The notes beneath the pieces are model-generated. The model worked only from the letters and a program-made list of their open reading frames with translations, searched no databases and was not told where the DNA came from. A stretch of 64,000 bases of DNA from assembly GCF_014201805.1 (NCBI RefSeq), contig NZ_JACHFK010000002.1, positions 1 to 64,000 on the forward strand. The letters run 5' to 3'. The stretch is from Deinococcus metalli (GTDB lineage: Bacteria > Deinococcota > Deinococci > Deinococcales > Deinococcaceae). The position numbers and the translations under genes were made by a program. Each line of letters starts with the position of its first letter. The stretch's first letter is position 1. Shown one piece after another: positions 34,539-45,211 of this stretch.

Positions 34539-35365
34539 ACTACATCGACATGCACGCTCATATGGTCTCGCGCACCACCGACGACTACCACGCCATGGCC
34601 CTGAGCGGCTGCCTGGCCGTCACGGAACCCGCGTTCTGGTCGGGCCGCGACCGCCTGGGCCCGGAGGCCTTCGCGGACTACTTCGACCACCTCACGACCT
34701 TCGAGCCTGCGCGTGCGCGCGAGTACGGCATCGCGCACTACGCGTGGCTGTGCCTGAACCCCAAGGAGGGCGAGGACCGCGACCTGACGCGGCAGGTGCT
34801 GAAGATCATCCCCGAGTTCCTGCACCGGGACACGGTGCTCGGCATCGGTGAGATCGGCCTGAACCGCGTCACGCGCAACGAGCTGGCGACCTTCCTCGAT
34901 CACGTGGAACTTGCGCTGGAGCACCACCAGCTCATCCACATCCACACGCCGCACCTGGAGGACAAGTACAAGGGCACGCGCGTGATGGTCGAGGCGCTGG
35001 CGAAGGACCCGCGGATCGAGCCGGGCCGCGTGATGATCGACCACGCCGAGGAGCACACCGCCGGGCTGATTCTGGAGCACGGCTTCTGGACCGGCGTGAC
35101 CCTGTACCCCAAGACAAAGGCGTCCCCGGCCCGGGCCATCGACATGATCGAGGTGTACGGCGCCGAGCGCGTGATCGTCGCTTCCGCGTGCGACTGGGGT
35201 CCCAGCCAGCCGCTCGCCGTGCCGGAGTTCATCCTGGAGGCCCGCCGCCGCGGCCACGATGAAGAGACCATCAGTAAGATCGTGCTGGACAATCCCGAGC
35301 GCTTCCTGGGCCAGTCCCCGAAGTTCGTGCCGCCCCGCCGCGAGCGGGCCGCGGCCCGGGTGTAG
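34535..35365 (+). CDS. TatD-like metal-dependent hydrolase of ebo cluster (EboB type)
   Basis: A 276-aa amidohydrolase-fold protein. It has DMHAHM (metal His-x-His, residues 5-10), [10 protein letters not shown] (metal Glu), IHIHTPHLE (His) and [11 protein letters not shown] (His), and a terminal SACDWGPSQ with the catalytic Asp. It resembles TatD nucleases/hydrolases but is divergent, as expected for the ebo-cluster member. The GTG at 35365-830 (34535) overlaps the upstream stop by GTGA, and the next gene starts 1 bp after its TAG. It is cytoplasmic. The actual substrate is unknown; a phosphoester or lactone-type intermediate of the transported metabolite is possible. Confidence 0.85.
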   Translation: MNYIDMHAHMVSRTTDDYHAMALSGCLAVTEPAFWSGRDRLGPEAFADYFDHLTTFEPARAREYGIAHYAWLCLNPKEGEDRDLTRQVLKIIPEFLHRDTVLGIGEIGLNRVTRNELATFLDHVELALEHHQLIHIHTPHLEDKYKGTRVMVEALAKDPRIEPGRVMIDHAEEHTAGLILEHGFWTGVTLYPKTKASPARAIDMIEVYGAERVIVASACDWGPSQPLAVPEFILEARRRGHDEETISKIVLDNPERFLGQSPKFVPPRRERAAARV

Positions 35366-35366
35366 G

Positions 35367-36566
35367 GTGCTCGTTCACGGCGCGCAGCTCACGTACTGCA
35401 CGAACATCCACCCCGCCGAGGGCCTGGACGGCGTGCGGCGCAGCGTGGAGACGTATACCGTGCCCCTGAAGGCGCGGCTCTCGCCGGACGCGCCCTTCGG
35501 CGTGGGCCTGCGCGTCTCCGGCGTGGAGAGCTCGGAACTGCTGGAGGGCACGGCACTTGAGGACTTCCGGGCCTTCCTGGACGGGCACGGCCTGTACGTG
35601 TTCACGCTCAACGGCTTTCCCTACGGCCCCTTCCACGGGCAGGCCGTCAAGGCGCAGGTGCACGCGCCGGACTGGCGGCACCCGGAGCGCGTGGCGTACA
35701 CCCTTCGCCTGATCCGCATCCTGGCGGCGCTGCTGCCGGACGGCATGGAGGGCAGCATCAGCACCAGTCCCCTCAGTTACGCCGCGTGGGTGGACGCCGC
35801 CGATCCGGAGACGTGGGCGACCCTGACGGATCACGTGGTGGAGGTCGTGGAGGCGCTCGTGCGGCTGCGGCTGGAGCGCGGTGTCTTCATCCACCTCGAC
35901 ATGGAGCCCGAACCGGACGGCCTGCTGCAGTGCAGCGCCGATCTCGCCGCGTTCTACCGGGAGCACCTGCTCACGCGCGGGGCCCAGGGCCTCGCCACGC
36001 GGCTGGGCGGATCGCTGGACGAGGCCCGCGCGCACCTGCGCGACCACTTCCAGGTGTGCTTCGACGTGTGCCACGTGGCCGTGATGTACGAGGAGCCGGC
36101 GGCAGCGCTGGCCGTGTACGCGGACGCCGGGATGCGCGTGGGCAAGATCCAGCTCAGCTCCGCGCTGCGCCTCGTGCTGCCGGACGAAGCGGTGGGCCGG
36201 GACGCGCTGGGCGCGGCGCTCGCACCCTTCGCGGAGGGCACGTACCTGCACCAGGTGATCGCCCGCACGCGCGCCGGCACCCTGCGCCAGTACCCGGACC
36301 TGCCGCCCGCGCTGGCCGAGCTGCACGACCCGGACGTGACCGAGTGGCGCGTGCACTTCCACGTGCCGGTGTTCCTGGAGCAGGCCGGGGCCTTCGGCTC
36401 CACCCAGGCCGCCATCCGCGCGACCCTGGACGCGCTGCGCAGCGACCTGGCGGACCGGCACCTGGAGGTCGAGACCTACACCTGGGACGTGCTGCCGGAG
36501 AGTCTCAAGCGTCCGCTGGTGGAGTCCATCGCGCGGGAACTGGAGTGGGTGCGGGATGTCCTCTAG
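35367..36566 (+). CDS. eboE: Metabolite traffic protein EboE (TIM barrel)
   Basis: A 399-aa TIM-barrel protein of the xylose-isomerase-like superfamily. It starts at GTG with [19 protein letters not shown], a hallmark of EboE ('L-T-Y-C-T-N-I-H'). Further motifs are [38 protein letters not shown] (metal-site Asp and Glu), [14 protein letters not shown] (Asp and His) and [10 protein letters not shown]. It is known as a component of ebo clusters with roles in making or delivering a precursor for export; the reaction has not been established. It overlaps EboC by 11 bp, so both are co-translated. Confidence 0.9.
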   Translation: MLVHGAQLTYCTNIHPAEGLDGVRRSVETYTVPLKARLSPDAPFGVGLRVSGVESSELLEGTALEDFRAFLDGHGLYVFTLNGFPYGPFHGQAVKAQVHAPDWRHPERVAYTLRLIRILAALLPDGMEGSISTSPLSYAAWVDAADPETWATLTDHVVEVVEALVRLRLERGVFIHLDMEPEPDGLLQCSADLAAFYREHLLTRGAQGLATRLGGSLDEARAHLRDHFQVCFDVCHVAVMYEEPAAALAVYADAGMRVGKIQLSSALRLVLPDEAVGRDALGAALAPFAEGTYLHQVIARTRAGTLRQYPDLPPALAELHDPDVTEWRVHFHVPVFLEQAGAFGSTQAAIRATLDALRSDLADRHLEVETYTWDVLPESLKRPLVESIARELEWVRDVL

Positions 36567-37437
36567 CGCTGCGGTGCGGGCTGCCGGCCGCTGGCGGGGG
36601 CACCTGTCGCTGGCGCGCATCTCGAACGCCCCGACCGTCGTGACAAACGCCCTGGCCGGCACCGCCCTGGCCGGCGGAAACGCGGGCACCGCACTGACCG
36701 CCTCGGTGGCGATGGTGCTGTTCTACACCGCCGGCATGTACCTCAACGATCTGCTCGACGTGGAGATCGACCGCCGCGAGCGGCCCGAGCGGCCCCTGCC
36801 GTCCGGCGTGATCCCCCTGCCCGAGGCGTGGGCGGTGACGGCGCTGCTGTTCGCGGTGGGCGGCGGCCTGCTGCTGCTCGCCGGGGGCCGCGCGCCACTG
36901 GGCGGGCTGATCCTCACTGCGCTGATCGTGCTGTACGACGCGTGGCACAAGACCAATCCCCTGAGTCCGGTCGTGATGGGCGCCACGCGCGCCCTGGTGT
37001 ACGTGACCGCCGCGCTGGCCCTGACGCCCACGCCCGGCGCGCCCGTGATCGTGTGGGCGCTGCTGCTCGCCGCGTACACCGCCGGCCTCACGTACGTTGC
37101 CAAGACCGAGGGCCGGCCCGTGAAGCCGCAGTCGTGGCCGGCGCGGTACTGGCCGGTCGCGCTGGTCGCGGCGCCCGTGCTGTACGTCGTGGTGGGCGGC
37201 ATCGCGTGGCCCGTGTGGCTCGCGGCCCTCGTTCTGGCCGCGTGGATCATCCACTGCCTGGGCTTCGTGTACGGCCCGCAGCGCGCCATCGGCGGGGCCG
37301 TCGGGCGGATGATCGCGGGCATGTGCCTGCTGGACGCCGCGGCGCTCGCCTCCGCCGGCGCGTACACGTGGCTGCCCGCCGCGTACGCCGCCTTCGTGCT
37401 GACCCTCTGGGCCCAGCGGCACATCAAAGGAACGTAA
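36556..37437 (+). CDS. eboC: UbiA-like prenyltransferase-related protein EboC
   Basis: A 293-aa integral membrane protein with about eight or nine helices and the UbiA motif [21 protein letters not shown] (first Asp-rich motif, about residues 63-83). The second Asp-rich region is weaker ([11 protein letters not shown]), as is usual in the ebo subgroup. UbiA proteins transfer prenyl groups; in ebo clusters EboC is required for a periplasmic destination of the pathway product in cyanobacteria. The ATG at 36556 lies inside the end of eboE. It is followed 1 bp later by the phosphodiesterase-like gene, giving a compact operon. Confidence 0.9.
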   Translation: MSSSAAVRAAGRWRGHLSLARISNAPTVVTNALAGTALAGGNAGTALTASVAMVLFYTAGMYLNDLLDVEIDRRERPERPLPSGVIPLPEAWAVTALLFAVGGGLLLLAGGRAPLGGLILTALIVLYDAWHKTNPLSPVVMGATRALVYVTAALALTPTPGAPVIVWALLLAAYTAGLTYVAKTEGRPVKPQSWPARYWPVALVAAPVLYVVVGGIAWPVWLAALVLAAWIIHCLGFVYGPQRAIGGAVGRMIAGMCLLDAAALASAGAYTWLPAAYAAFVLTLWAQRHIKGT

Positions 37438-37438
37438 C

Positions 37439-38854
<1,416 letters not shown>

Positions 38855-38877
38855 GGGCGAGCGCAGTCCGCTGACCG

Positions 38878-38910
38878 CGCGGGGCCGGAGGACGTGTCTC
38901 CGGCCCCGCG
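38878..38910. terminator. Bidirectional terminator-like hairpin
   Basis: A perfect 13-bp GC stem (CGCGGGGCCGGAG at 38878-38890 with CTCCGGCCCCGCG at 38898-38910) closes a 7-nt loop. It lies between the convergent ebo cluster and the Gfo/Idh gene and is followed by TTGCTGT on the plus strand. No long T tract is present, as is common in GC-rich genomes. Confidence 0.65.
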
Positions 38911-38933
38911 TTGCTGTGCTGTCCGAAGTCTGC

Positions 38934-40220
38934 TCAGCCCAGCGCGACGACCCGCCCCTCGTGCCGCGCCCGCTCGGCCGCGAAGACCATCAGGTGGCTC
39001 TCCAGCGTCTCCTGCGGCCCGCTCAGGATCAGCGACGGATCGTCGTGTGCCACGGCCGCCAGGAACGCCTTCATCAGGCCGTCGTCGCCGCCGCCGTGTC
39101 CGGACAGGATGCTGCCGTCGGAGGCGACGTCACTGTCCAGTTCAGTCGTGTCGCCGGTCAGGAAGTCATAGACGCGGATGATCTGGCTGTCGCCGTACAG
39201 CTCGCCGCGCGTGCCGAAGATACGGGTCTCGCGGCCGCGCGCCCGGGTGAAGGCCGTCATGGTGAAGGTGGCCGTGACGCCTCCAGCGAACCCGAAATTC
39301 ACGACCTGATGGTCCACGACGTCGTTGTCGCAGGCGTATACGCAGCGGCCGTACGGCCCACGCGTCAGGGCGTCCAGCACGCCCTCCGGCGTGAAGTCGG
39401 TGGTGACCACGTTCAGCGGCCAGCCGGTGTTCCCAGCCTCCAGCTGCCCCAGGTAGTAGCGGGTCGCGGAGTACGGGCAGCGCTGCTCGATCTCGGGCGG
39501 GCACGTCACGCAGCGGTCGGACGCGCCGGGCGGCTGGTCCCCACGCCGGAAGTGCTTCAGGCTCCCGAACGACGACACCCGCTCGCACGGCAGCCCCACG
39601 ACGTACCGCAGCCAGTCGAGGTCATGGCAGGACTTGGCGAGCAGCATGGGACTGCTGTGCGCCTCATTGCGCCAGTGCCCACGCACGAAGGAATGCGCCT
39701 GGTGCCAGTATCCGACGGGTTCCAGGTGCTCCACCGACACGATGTCCCCGATGGTGCCCACGTCCAGCACCCGGCGCAGCGCCTGGGTGTACGCCGTGTA
39801 GCGCAGGACGTGGCACACGCCGAGCATCACGCCCGCCGCCCCGGCCGCCGCCACGATGCGCCGGCAGCCGTCCTCGTCGGGGGCCATGGGTTTTTCCAGC
39901 AGCAGGTGGTAGCCCAGCGCGGCGGCGGCCTCGACCGGGGCCACGTGGTCGGCGTCCTGGGTGGCGATCACGGCGATGTCCGCAAAACGGGGCGCGGTCA
40001 GCGCACTCTGCCAGTCGGCGTACACCCTCTCCGGCGGCAGGCCGTACGCCCGAGCGAACGCCTCGCGCCGCGCCGCGTCGGGCTCGGCCACACCCACCAC
40101 CACGCCCTCGTCCGGATGCCGCCGAACGTAGTCGGCGTAGGTGCCGCCGCGGCTGCCGGCGCCCAGGATCAGCAGCCGGGGCGGACGGCCGTGCTCGAAG
40201 CTGTTCATTGCGTGCGTCAT
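38934..40220 (-). CDS. Gfo/Idh/MocA-family oxidoreductase with cysteine cluster
   Basis: A 428-aa NAD(P)-dependent sugar dehydrogenase-type protein. The N-terminal Rossmann motif is LILGAGSRGGTY (about residues 16-27), with LLEKPMAPDED (catalytic Lys of the EKP motif). A central insert has CVTCPPEIEQRCPYSA, a Cys-x2-Cys-x8-Cys pattern that could hold a metal. Later comes FTMTAFTRARGRETRIFGTRGELYGD, the typical C-terminal beta-sheet domain. The ATG at 40220 follows AGGAG. It lies 70 bp after the PfkB-like gene, in the same direction as the hexosamine operon, so it may oxidise another sugar released from the same polymer. The substrate is not known. Confidence 0.88.
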   Translation of the reverse strand: MTHAMNSFEHGRPPRLLILGAGSRGGTYADYVRRHPDEGVVVGVAEPDAARREAFARAYGLPPERVYADWQSALTAPRFADIAVIATQDADHVAPVEAAAALGYHLLLEKPMAPDEDGCRRIVAAAGAAGVMLGVCHVLRYTAYTQALRRVLDVGTIGDIVSVEHLEPVGYWHQAHSFVRGHWRNEAHSSPMLLAKSCHDLDWLRYVVGLPCERVSSFGSLKHFRRGDQPPGASDRCVTCPPEIEQRCPYSATRYYLGQLEAGNTGWPLNVVTTDFTPEGVLDALTRGPYGRCVYACDNDVVDHQVVNFGFAGGVTATFTMTAFTRARGRETRIFGTRGELYGDSQIIRVYDFLTGDTTELDSDVASDGSILSGHGGGDDGLMKAFLAAVAHDDPSLILSGPQETLESHLMVFAAERARHEGRVVALG

Positions 40221-40290
40221 GGAACTCCTGCAGTCGGGGCCGACGGCAACGATCCGCCGGGCCACTTGTCGTTCGTGGTCTTGACTCCGC

Positions 40291-41178
40291 TCACGAGGGC
40301 GGGACGACATGAACCTGCGGCAGCAGCGAGCGCGCCACCGCCGCGTCGAAGCGCAGCGGGCCGCCCAGCAGGGCGTTCGCACTGCCTGCCGCGACCGCCA
40401 GACGCAGGGCGTCCGGGATGGTCTCACCGGACTGCCGGGCGTACAGGAACGCGCCCAGCAGCGAGTCGCCGCTGCCCACGGGGTTGCGCACCTCAACGTG
40501 CGGCGCCGCCACGACACAGACTTCCGCGCCGATGTACGCGGCACCCTCGGGTCCACGGGTCAGCAGCACGGGCACGCCGGTGCGGGCGTACAGCTCGCGG
40601 GCGGAATCCACGGTACCGTGCCCAGTCAGGGCCTCCAGCTCGTGCTCGTTGGGCTTGATCAGACTCGCGCCGCTCTCCAGCGCGGCGTGCAGACCGGGGC
40701 CGCTGGAATCCACCGCTGGCCCGTCCAGGGCGCGCAGCATCGCCCGGAAGGCGTCGAGCGGCGTGCCCGGCGCAAGGCTGCCGCACACGGCCACCGGTCC
40801 GGCCGGCAGCCGCGCGAGCAGGCGGGCCACCGCGTCCGGCTGGTACATCGGCCCCATCTCGTTGATCTCGGTGGGGTGGTCGCCGCCCTCCTGTGTCAGG
40901 ATGTGGCACTCGCGGGTCTCGCCCTCCACGTCCTCCAGCACGCCGTGCAGGCCCTCGGCGGCCAGCAGGGCGCGGAAGTGCGCGCCGTTATGGCCGCCCA
41001 CCACCCCCGCCACGCAGGTCTCGCCGCCCAGCGCCCGCACGATCCGCGCGAGGTTCGGGCCCTTCCCGCCGGCCGCAACCGTGACCTCCGGTACGCGGTG
41101 GAGCCGCCCCGGCATGAGCGGCCGGTCCAGCCGCAGCGTCCGGTCGAGGCTGAGGTTGGGGGTCAGCGCGACGATCAC
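40291..41178 (-). CDS. PfkB-family hexose-phosphate kinase (tagatose-6-P/fructose-1-P kinase type)
   Basis: A 295-aa ribokinase-fold kinase starting VIVALTPNLSLDRTL, as in 1-phosphofructokinases and LacC. It has AAGGKGPNLARI (sugar-binding, about residues 37-48), LIKPNEHELEALTG, TRGPEGAAYI and NPVGSGDSLLGAFL (catalytic Asp about 250). LacC-type enzymes phosphorylate tagatose-6-phosphate to the bisphosphate. The GTG at 41178 overlaps the aldolase gene (GTGA). With the isomerase and aldolase it completes an Aga/Lac-type route to triose phosphates. Fructose-1-phosphate kinase activity is the main alternative. Confidence 0.86.
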   Translation of the reverse strand: MIVALTPNLSLDRTLRLDRPLMPGRLHRVPEVTVAAGGKGPNLARIVRALGGETCVAGVVGGHNGAHFRALLAAEGLHGVLEDVEGETRECHILTQEGGDHPTEINEMGPMYQPDAVARLLARLPAGPVAVCGSLAPGTPLDAFRAMLRALDGPAVDSSGPGLHAALESGASLIKPNEHELEALTGHGTVDSARELYARTGVPVLLTRGPEGAAYIGAEVCVVAAPHVEVRNPVGSGDSLLGAFLYARQSGETIPDALRLAVAAGSANALLGGPLRFDAAVARSLLPQVHVVPPS

Positions 41179-41999
41179 GCGCGGCCCGCTCCGCCCAGCA
41201 GCGCGATGTACGTCTCGGCGCGGGCCTGCATCGCGCGGCGGCCGGCGTCCAGGTACGCGCGTGGGTCCTTCGCGCCGGCGCCCAGCGCGTCCCGGACCGC
41301 GTCCGTGAAGGCCAGGGTCAGGTCGGTGGCGAGGTTCACCTTCGCCACGCCCGAGCGGGCGGCCTGCGCGAGCTGGGCCTCGGGCACGGAACTCGCGCCG
41401 TGCAGCACCAGCGGCAGCGGCGTGGCGGCGGCCAGGGCGTCCAGCCGCGCGAAATCCAGCTGGGCGTCCTTGTGCTCGTGCTTGTGGGCGCTGCCCAGAT
41501 CGACCGCCAGCAGGTCGCAGTGCGCGTCCTGCGCGAAGCGGCCCAGGTCGGCCGGGTCGTGGCGCTCGCCGCGCCGCCCGCCCTTCTCGACCACCTCGTA
41601 CTCGGCCTCCAGATACCCGCCGCCCGCGTGCGCCATGCGCGCCAGCGGCCACAGCAGCGCCGGGTCGTCGCCCTCCAGCATCACGCCCTCGAAGCCCAGG
41701 CGCAGCGCGTCCAGCGCCACCTCGGGCGTCTCGGCGTGGTCGAAGTGCAGGATCACCGGCACGTCGGCTTCCGCTTTCAGGCTCAGGCCCAGCGCCGCCA
41801 GGTGGGCCAGCCCGGCATGGCGCGCGGCATTCTGCGAGATCTGCAGGATCACCGGCGCACGCTGCGCACTGGCCGCGCGCACCACGGCCTGGGCCGTTTC
41901 CAGGTTCACGGCGTTGAAGGCCGCGACCGCGTAGCCGCCGGCCCGCGCGGCGCGCAGCACCGACATGCCGTCCGTGCGGAACCTCGTCGCGGCGCTCAC
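41175..41999 (-). CDS. Class II ketose-bisphosphate aldolase (tagatose/fructose)
   Basis: A 274-aa zinc aldolase of the GatY/KbaY/FbaA family. It has VILHFDHAETPE (zinc His and catalytic Asp, about residues 80-91), GFEGVMLEGDD, YLEAEYEVVEKGGRR (zinc-site Glu), LAVDLGSAHKHEHKD (zinc His) and LVLHGASSVPE (zinc His, GASS loop). The C-terminal KVNLATDLTLAFTDAVR binds the phosphate of the product. The GTG at 41999 overlaps the SIS gene. It likely splits tagatose-1,6-bisphosphate to glyceraldehyde-3-P and dihydroxyacetone-P. Specificity for fructose versus tagatose cannot be read here. Confidence 0.88.
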   Translation of the reverse strand: MSAATRFRTDGMSVLRAARAGGYAVAAFNAVNLETAQAVVRAASAQRAPVILQISQNAARHAGLAHLAALGLSLKAEADVPVILHFDHAETPEVALDALRLGFEGVMLEGDDPALLWPLARMAHAGGGYLEAEYEVVEKGGRRGERHDPADLGRFAQDAHCDLLAVDLGSAHKHEHKDAQLDFARLDALAAATPLPLVLHGASSVPEAQLAQAARSGVAKVNLATDLTLAFTDAVRDALGAGAKDPRAYLDAGRRAMQARAETYIALLGGAGRA

Positions 42000-42946
42000 G
42001 CGATGGTCACGACCTTGGTCAGCCAGCGGGGCGCGGTGGTGTCCAGCCCCTTGGCCTGCGCGACGCACTCGCCCAGCATCTGCAGGGCCGGCAGGACGGT
42101 CACGGCGCGCTGCATGGCGGTGCCCTGCACGTCCAGCGTCAGGTCGCCCGGCACGCCGAAGCCGATCACGCGCGCTCCCTTGCTGCGCAGCTCGCCCACC
42201 AGCGTCGCTTCCGCCTCCACACTGCCGGGGTGCGACAGCAGCACGATCACCGTGCGCTCGTCCACCAGGCTGACCGGGCCGTGGCGGTACTCCATCGGGT
42301 GGTACGCCTGCGTGTAGGTCAGGCTCATCTCCTGGAGCTTCAGCGCGCCCTCCTGGGCGATGCCGTACAGCTCGCCCGCGCCCAGGAACACGAAGTGCGT
42401 CCGGCCCGCGATCACGTCCGGGAAGGCCGTCTGCGCGTGTTCCAGCAGCGCCTCGGCCGCGCGGATGTTCTCGTCACCGTACGACAGACCCGCCAGCCGC
42501 AGCCCGGTTAGCAACATCAGGCTGGCCGAGGACGTCATCACGATGCCCTCCTCCGGGTGCGTCGGCATGTACAGCACGGTGTCCGCGTGTGTGGTGAGCG
42601 AGGAGCCGGCCTCGCAGGTCAGGGCGGTGACGCGCTGGCCGCGCTCCTGGCTGGCGCGGGCGGCCTGCACCGTCTCGGTCGACTCGCCGCTGCGCGAGAA
42701 CGCGATCACGTGTGGGCGCGTGCCGGCCGGCGTATATGCGTCCGGGTGCGTCAGCCACTCGCTGCCGGGCACGGCCAGCGCGGGCACACCCGCCACGTTC
42801 AGCGCGGCGGCCACGCTCTGCGCGATGTAATACGAGGTGCCGCAGCCCAGCAGGACGTGCGGTTCGGTGCCATGCAGGGCGGCGGGCACGGCGGCTCCCC
42901 GCCAGTACGGAAATTGTTCGGTGATGCTGCGAAGGGTCGGATTCAT
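41996..42946 (-). CDS. SIS-domain sugar isomerase/deaminase (AgaS/GlmS-isomerase-like)
   Basis: A 316-aa protein with two SIS domains. The first has LLGCGTSYYIAQSVAA and FSRSGESTETV (phospho-sugar-binding Ser/Thr, about residues 84-94); the second has FLGAGELYGIAQEGALKLQEMSLTYTQ and YHPMEYRHGPVSLVDE (catalytic Glu and His). This layout is shared by AgaS, FrlB and the isomerase half of GlmS. In the present operon the likely reaction is conversion of galactosamine- (or glucosamine-) 6-phosphate to a ketose-6-phosphate with ammonia release. The ATG at 42946 overlaps the kinase stop (ATGA). Confidence 0.85.
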   Translation of the reverse strand: MNPTLRSITEQFPYWRGAAVPAALHGTEPHVLLGCGTSYYIAQSVAAALNVAGVPALAVPGSEWLTHPDAYTPAGTRPHVIAFSRSGESTETVQAARASQERGQRVTALTCEAGSSLTTHADTVLYMPTHPEEGIVMTSSASLMLLTGLRLAGLSYGDENIRAAEALLEHAQTAFPDVIAGRTHFVFLGAGELYGIAQEGALKLQEMSLTYTQAYHPMEYRHGPVSLVDERTVIVLLSHPGSVEAEATLVGELRSKGARVIGFGVPGDLTLDVQGTAMQRAVTVLPALQMLGECVAQAKGLDTTAPRWLTKVVTIA

Positions 42947-43926
42947 ACGTGCTCCTGGGCGCGTGGAACGGAACGCTGGGTCATGCTCGTGTCGGTCGAT
43001 AGGGCGGAGGAGAGGACCGCGAGCGCCCACGCGGGCTCGTGCCCGGCGCGGGTGGCGGCGTGATAGAGCGCGCCGCCCAGCGGCGGCAGGGCGGGCGCGG
43101 TGGGTTCGCAGGCCAGCTCGCGCACCAGCGCGTCGCGCAGCGGGCGGCTGGCGGTCACGCTGCCCGCGTAGCTCCATGGGAGCGACGGCGCGTCGAGCTG
43201 GGCGCGTACCGCGTGGACGTGCCGGGCGAGTTCGTGGGCGGCCGACTGGAGCAGCGCGAGCGCCGTGGCCTGCCCGGTAGCGGCGAGCTGGTCCACCGTG
43301 CGTGCCACAGTCGCCACCCCGGAGCGCACATGCGCCAGCCCGTGGTGCCACTCCAGCAGGCGCTCGGGCGTGACCTTGCCACCCAACAGCGGGCACAGCA
43401 GGTCCTGCGCGAAGGCCGCGTCGGGGTGGCGGCCGTCCAGGGCCTGGCTGGCGAGTGACAGCGCGGCCCGGCCGATCCAGTACGCGCTCCCCTCGTCGCC
43501 GAAGCCGTCGCCCCAGCCGCCGGCTCGGACGTGGCGGGCACCGTCACTGGCCCACGCCATCGAACCCGTGCCGGCCAGCAGCAGGGCGCCCACGCCGTCC
43601 GGGAAGGCGCCGACAAACGCGGCCTGCACGTCGTTCATGGTGCTGTGCGGCACGCCCAGGACGCTCCGGCAGACCTCGTCCTGCTGCGCGGTGATCGCCG
43701 GGGACTCGCCGTAACCGGGCAGGCCCAGCGTGGCGTGGGCCAGCGGCCCCGGCGCCGGGTGCGCGGCCAGGAAGGCGGTGAGGTCCGCCGCCCAGCCTGG
43801 CCGGTCGAAGGGATTGATGCCCGGCGCGGTGTACGGGCCGGACACCTGGCCGCCCGGGCCCAGGTACGCCAGCGCCGTCTTGCTGCCGCCGCCGTCCAGG
43901 CCGAGAATCCAGGTGTCCGCCGTCAT
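42943..43926 (-). CDS. BadF/BadG-type hexosamine kinase (N-acetylglucosamine kinase-like)
   Basis: A 327-aa ATPase of the ASKHA superfamily. It has phosphate-1 LGLDGGGSKTALAYL (residues about 8-22), an early sugar-site PGINPFD, phosphate-2 LLLAGTGSMAWA, GGWGDGFGDEGSAYWIGR and an adenosine motif in PLGGALYHAAT. Mammalian NAGK and bacterial amino-sugar kinases share this fold. The position between transporter and SIS genes points to 6-phosphorylation of imported galactosamine, GalNAc or glucosamine. The start ATG shares a base with the SBP stop (TGATG). A non-PTS uptake system needs exactly such a kinase. Confidence 0.87.
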   Translation of the reverse strand: MTADTWILGLDGGGSKTALAYLGPGGQVSGPYTAPGINPFDRPGWAADLTAFLAAHPAPGPLAHATLGLPGYGESPAITAQQDEVCRSVLGVPHSTMNDVQAAFVGAFPDGVGALLLAGTGSMAWASDGARHVRAGGWGDGFGDEGSAYWIGRAALSLASQALDGRHPDAAFAQDLLCPLLGGKVTPERLLEWHHGLAHVRSGVATVARTVDQLAATGQATALALLQSAAHELARHVHAVRAQLDAPSLPWSYAGSVTASRPLRDALVRELACEPTAPALPPLGGALYHAATRAGHEPAWALAVLSSALSTDTSMTQRSVPRAQEHV

Positions 43927-45167
43927 CACTTGCTCTGCTTGAGCAGGTCCGCCATGCCGGCGGACGCCTGCGAGATCGCGTCCGGCAGCTTGGCGTTGCC
44001 GGTCCACGCGAGGTTCAGCTTCTGGTTCAGCACGGTCAGCACCTCCGGCAGGCTCTTCAGGGAGCGCAGGTTGGCGTTGATCACCACCGAGTTCGGAAGC
44101 TGCGCGAACACCGTCTGCGCGTTGCGGCCCGGCAGGGCGGCGAGGTACTGGGACTTGTACGTCTCGGCCAGGGTGGGCAGCAGGCCGCGCTGCGCGAGCA
44201 TGCGCTGCGCCTGGGTGGAAGTGTTCATCCACGTGACGAACTTCTGCGCGGCGGCCGCGTTCCTGCTGCCCTTGGGAATCACCAGGGCGTGCGCGCTCAC
44301 CACCGGGCGGGGCGCCCGGCCGTCCACGCTGGGGAACGGCGCGAAGGCCCAGTCCAGATCCTTGTTCTGGTCCCACGTCGAGACCATCCAGCTGCCCTGC
44401 ACCAGAATGCCCATCTGGCCGGCCAGGAACATCTGGTAGCCCTGCTGCGTGGACGCCTGCGGGCCGGGCGAGACCTTGTCCTTGTAGATCAGGTCGAGCA
44501 GCATTTGCGACGTCTTCTGGAAGGTCGCGTCGAGGTTCGGGGCATAGGTGTCGCCGGTCTTCTTGATCAGGCCCTGGCCGCCCGCGCCGTAGTAGAAGCT
44601 CATGCCGTATTCCAGGTCGGCCTGGAGGTCTGCGCCGTTGATGCCGTAGATCTGCTTGCCGTCCTTGGTGAAGGTCAGCTTCTTGGCGGCGTCGAGCATC
44701 TGGGCATACGTCCACGTGGTCGTGGGAATCGGCACGCCGCGTTCCTTGAAGAGAGAGCGGTTGATGTACACCGTGACCGGCTGCGGCCCGAGCGGCACGC
44801 CGTACAGCTGGTTGTTGACACGGTACGGCGCGGTGCGCGTGGCCGGCAGCAGCGCGGCCGTCTTGGCGTCCAGCGTGATCGGCGAGAGCGCGCCCTGCGA
44901 CTGGTAGAAGGGGAAGTTGTCGAGGTTCATCCACATCACGTCGTAGGTGCTGCCGCCGGCGACCATCGCGGCGGCCTTCTGCCAGTACACGCCCCACGGC
45001 ACCAGGTTGTACTTCACGGTCACGTCCGACTGGGACTTGTTGAAGGCGGCGATCAGGGCCTCGTCGGCCTGCTGGCGGGTGCCGTCCCACGTGGCGTAGT
45101 CGATGGTGGTGGCGGCGCGGGCGGTGGCGGCGGACAGGGCGGCGAGCAGGAGCAGCGTTCTGGTCAT
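43926..45167 (-). CDS. Sugar ABC transporter solute-binding protein (SBP family 1)
   Basis: A 413-aa periplasmic binding protein. A signal peptide of about 18 residues (MTRTLLLLAALSAATARA) is cleaved after ARA. The mature part starts ATTIDYATWDGTRQQADEA and has PWGVYWQKAAAMVAGGSTYDVMWMNLDNFP, YGVPLGPQPVTVYINRSLF and MGILVQGSWMVSTW, standard for oligosaccharide-binding family-1 proteins. Aromatic residues (Trp, Tyr) are plentiful, as expected for sugar stacking. The ATG at 45167 follows GGAGG. It probably binds short oligosaccharides made by the GH114 enzyme encoded upstream. The dedicated ATPase is missing, so a shared MsmX-like ATPase must serve it. Confidence 0.92.
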   Translation of the reverse strand: MTRTLLLLAALSAATARAATTIDYATWDGTRQQADEALIAAFNKSQSDVTVKYNLVPWGVYWQKAAAMVAGGSTYDVMWMNLDNFPFYQSQGALSPITLDAKTAALLPATRTAPYRVNNQLYGVPLGPQPVTVYINRSLFKERGVPIPTTTWTYAQMLDAAKKLTFTKDGKQIYGINGADLQADLEYGMSFYYGAGGQGLIKKTGDTYAPNLDATFQKTSQMLLDLIYKDKVSPGPQASTQQGYQMFLAGQMGILVQGSWMVSTWDQNKDLDWAFAPFPSVDGRAPRPVVSAHALVIPKGSRNAAAAQKFVTWMNTSTQAQRMLAQRGLLPTLAETYKSQYLAALPGRNAQTVFAQLPNSVVINANLRSLKSLPEVLTVLNQKLNLAWTGNAKLPDAISQASAGMADLLKQSK

Positions 45168-45211
45168 GGTGGAGCCTCCGGTGCGGGAACGTGGACGGGA
45201 CGTCGTGGGCA

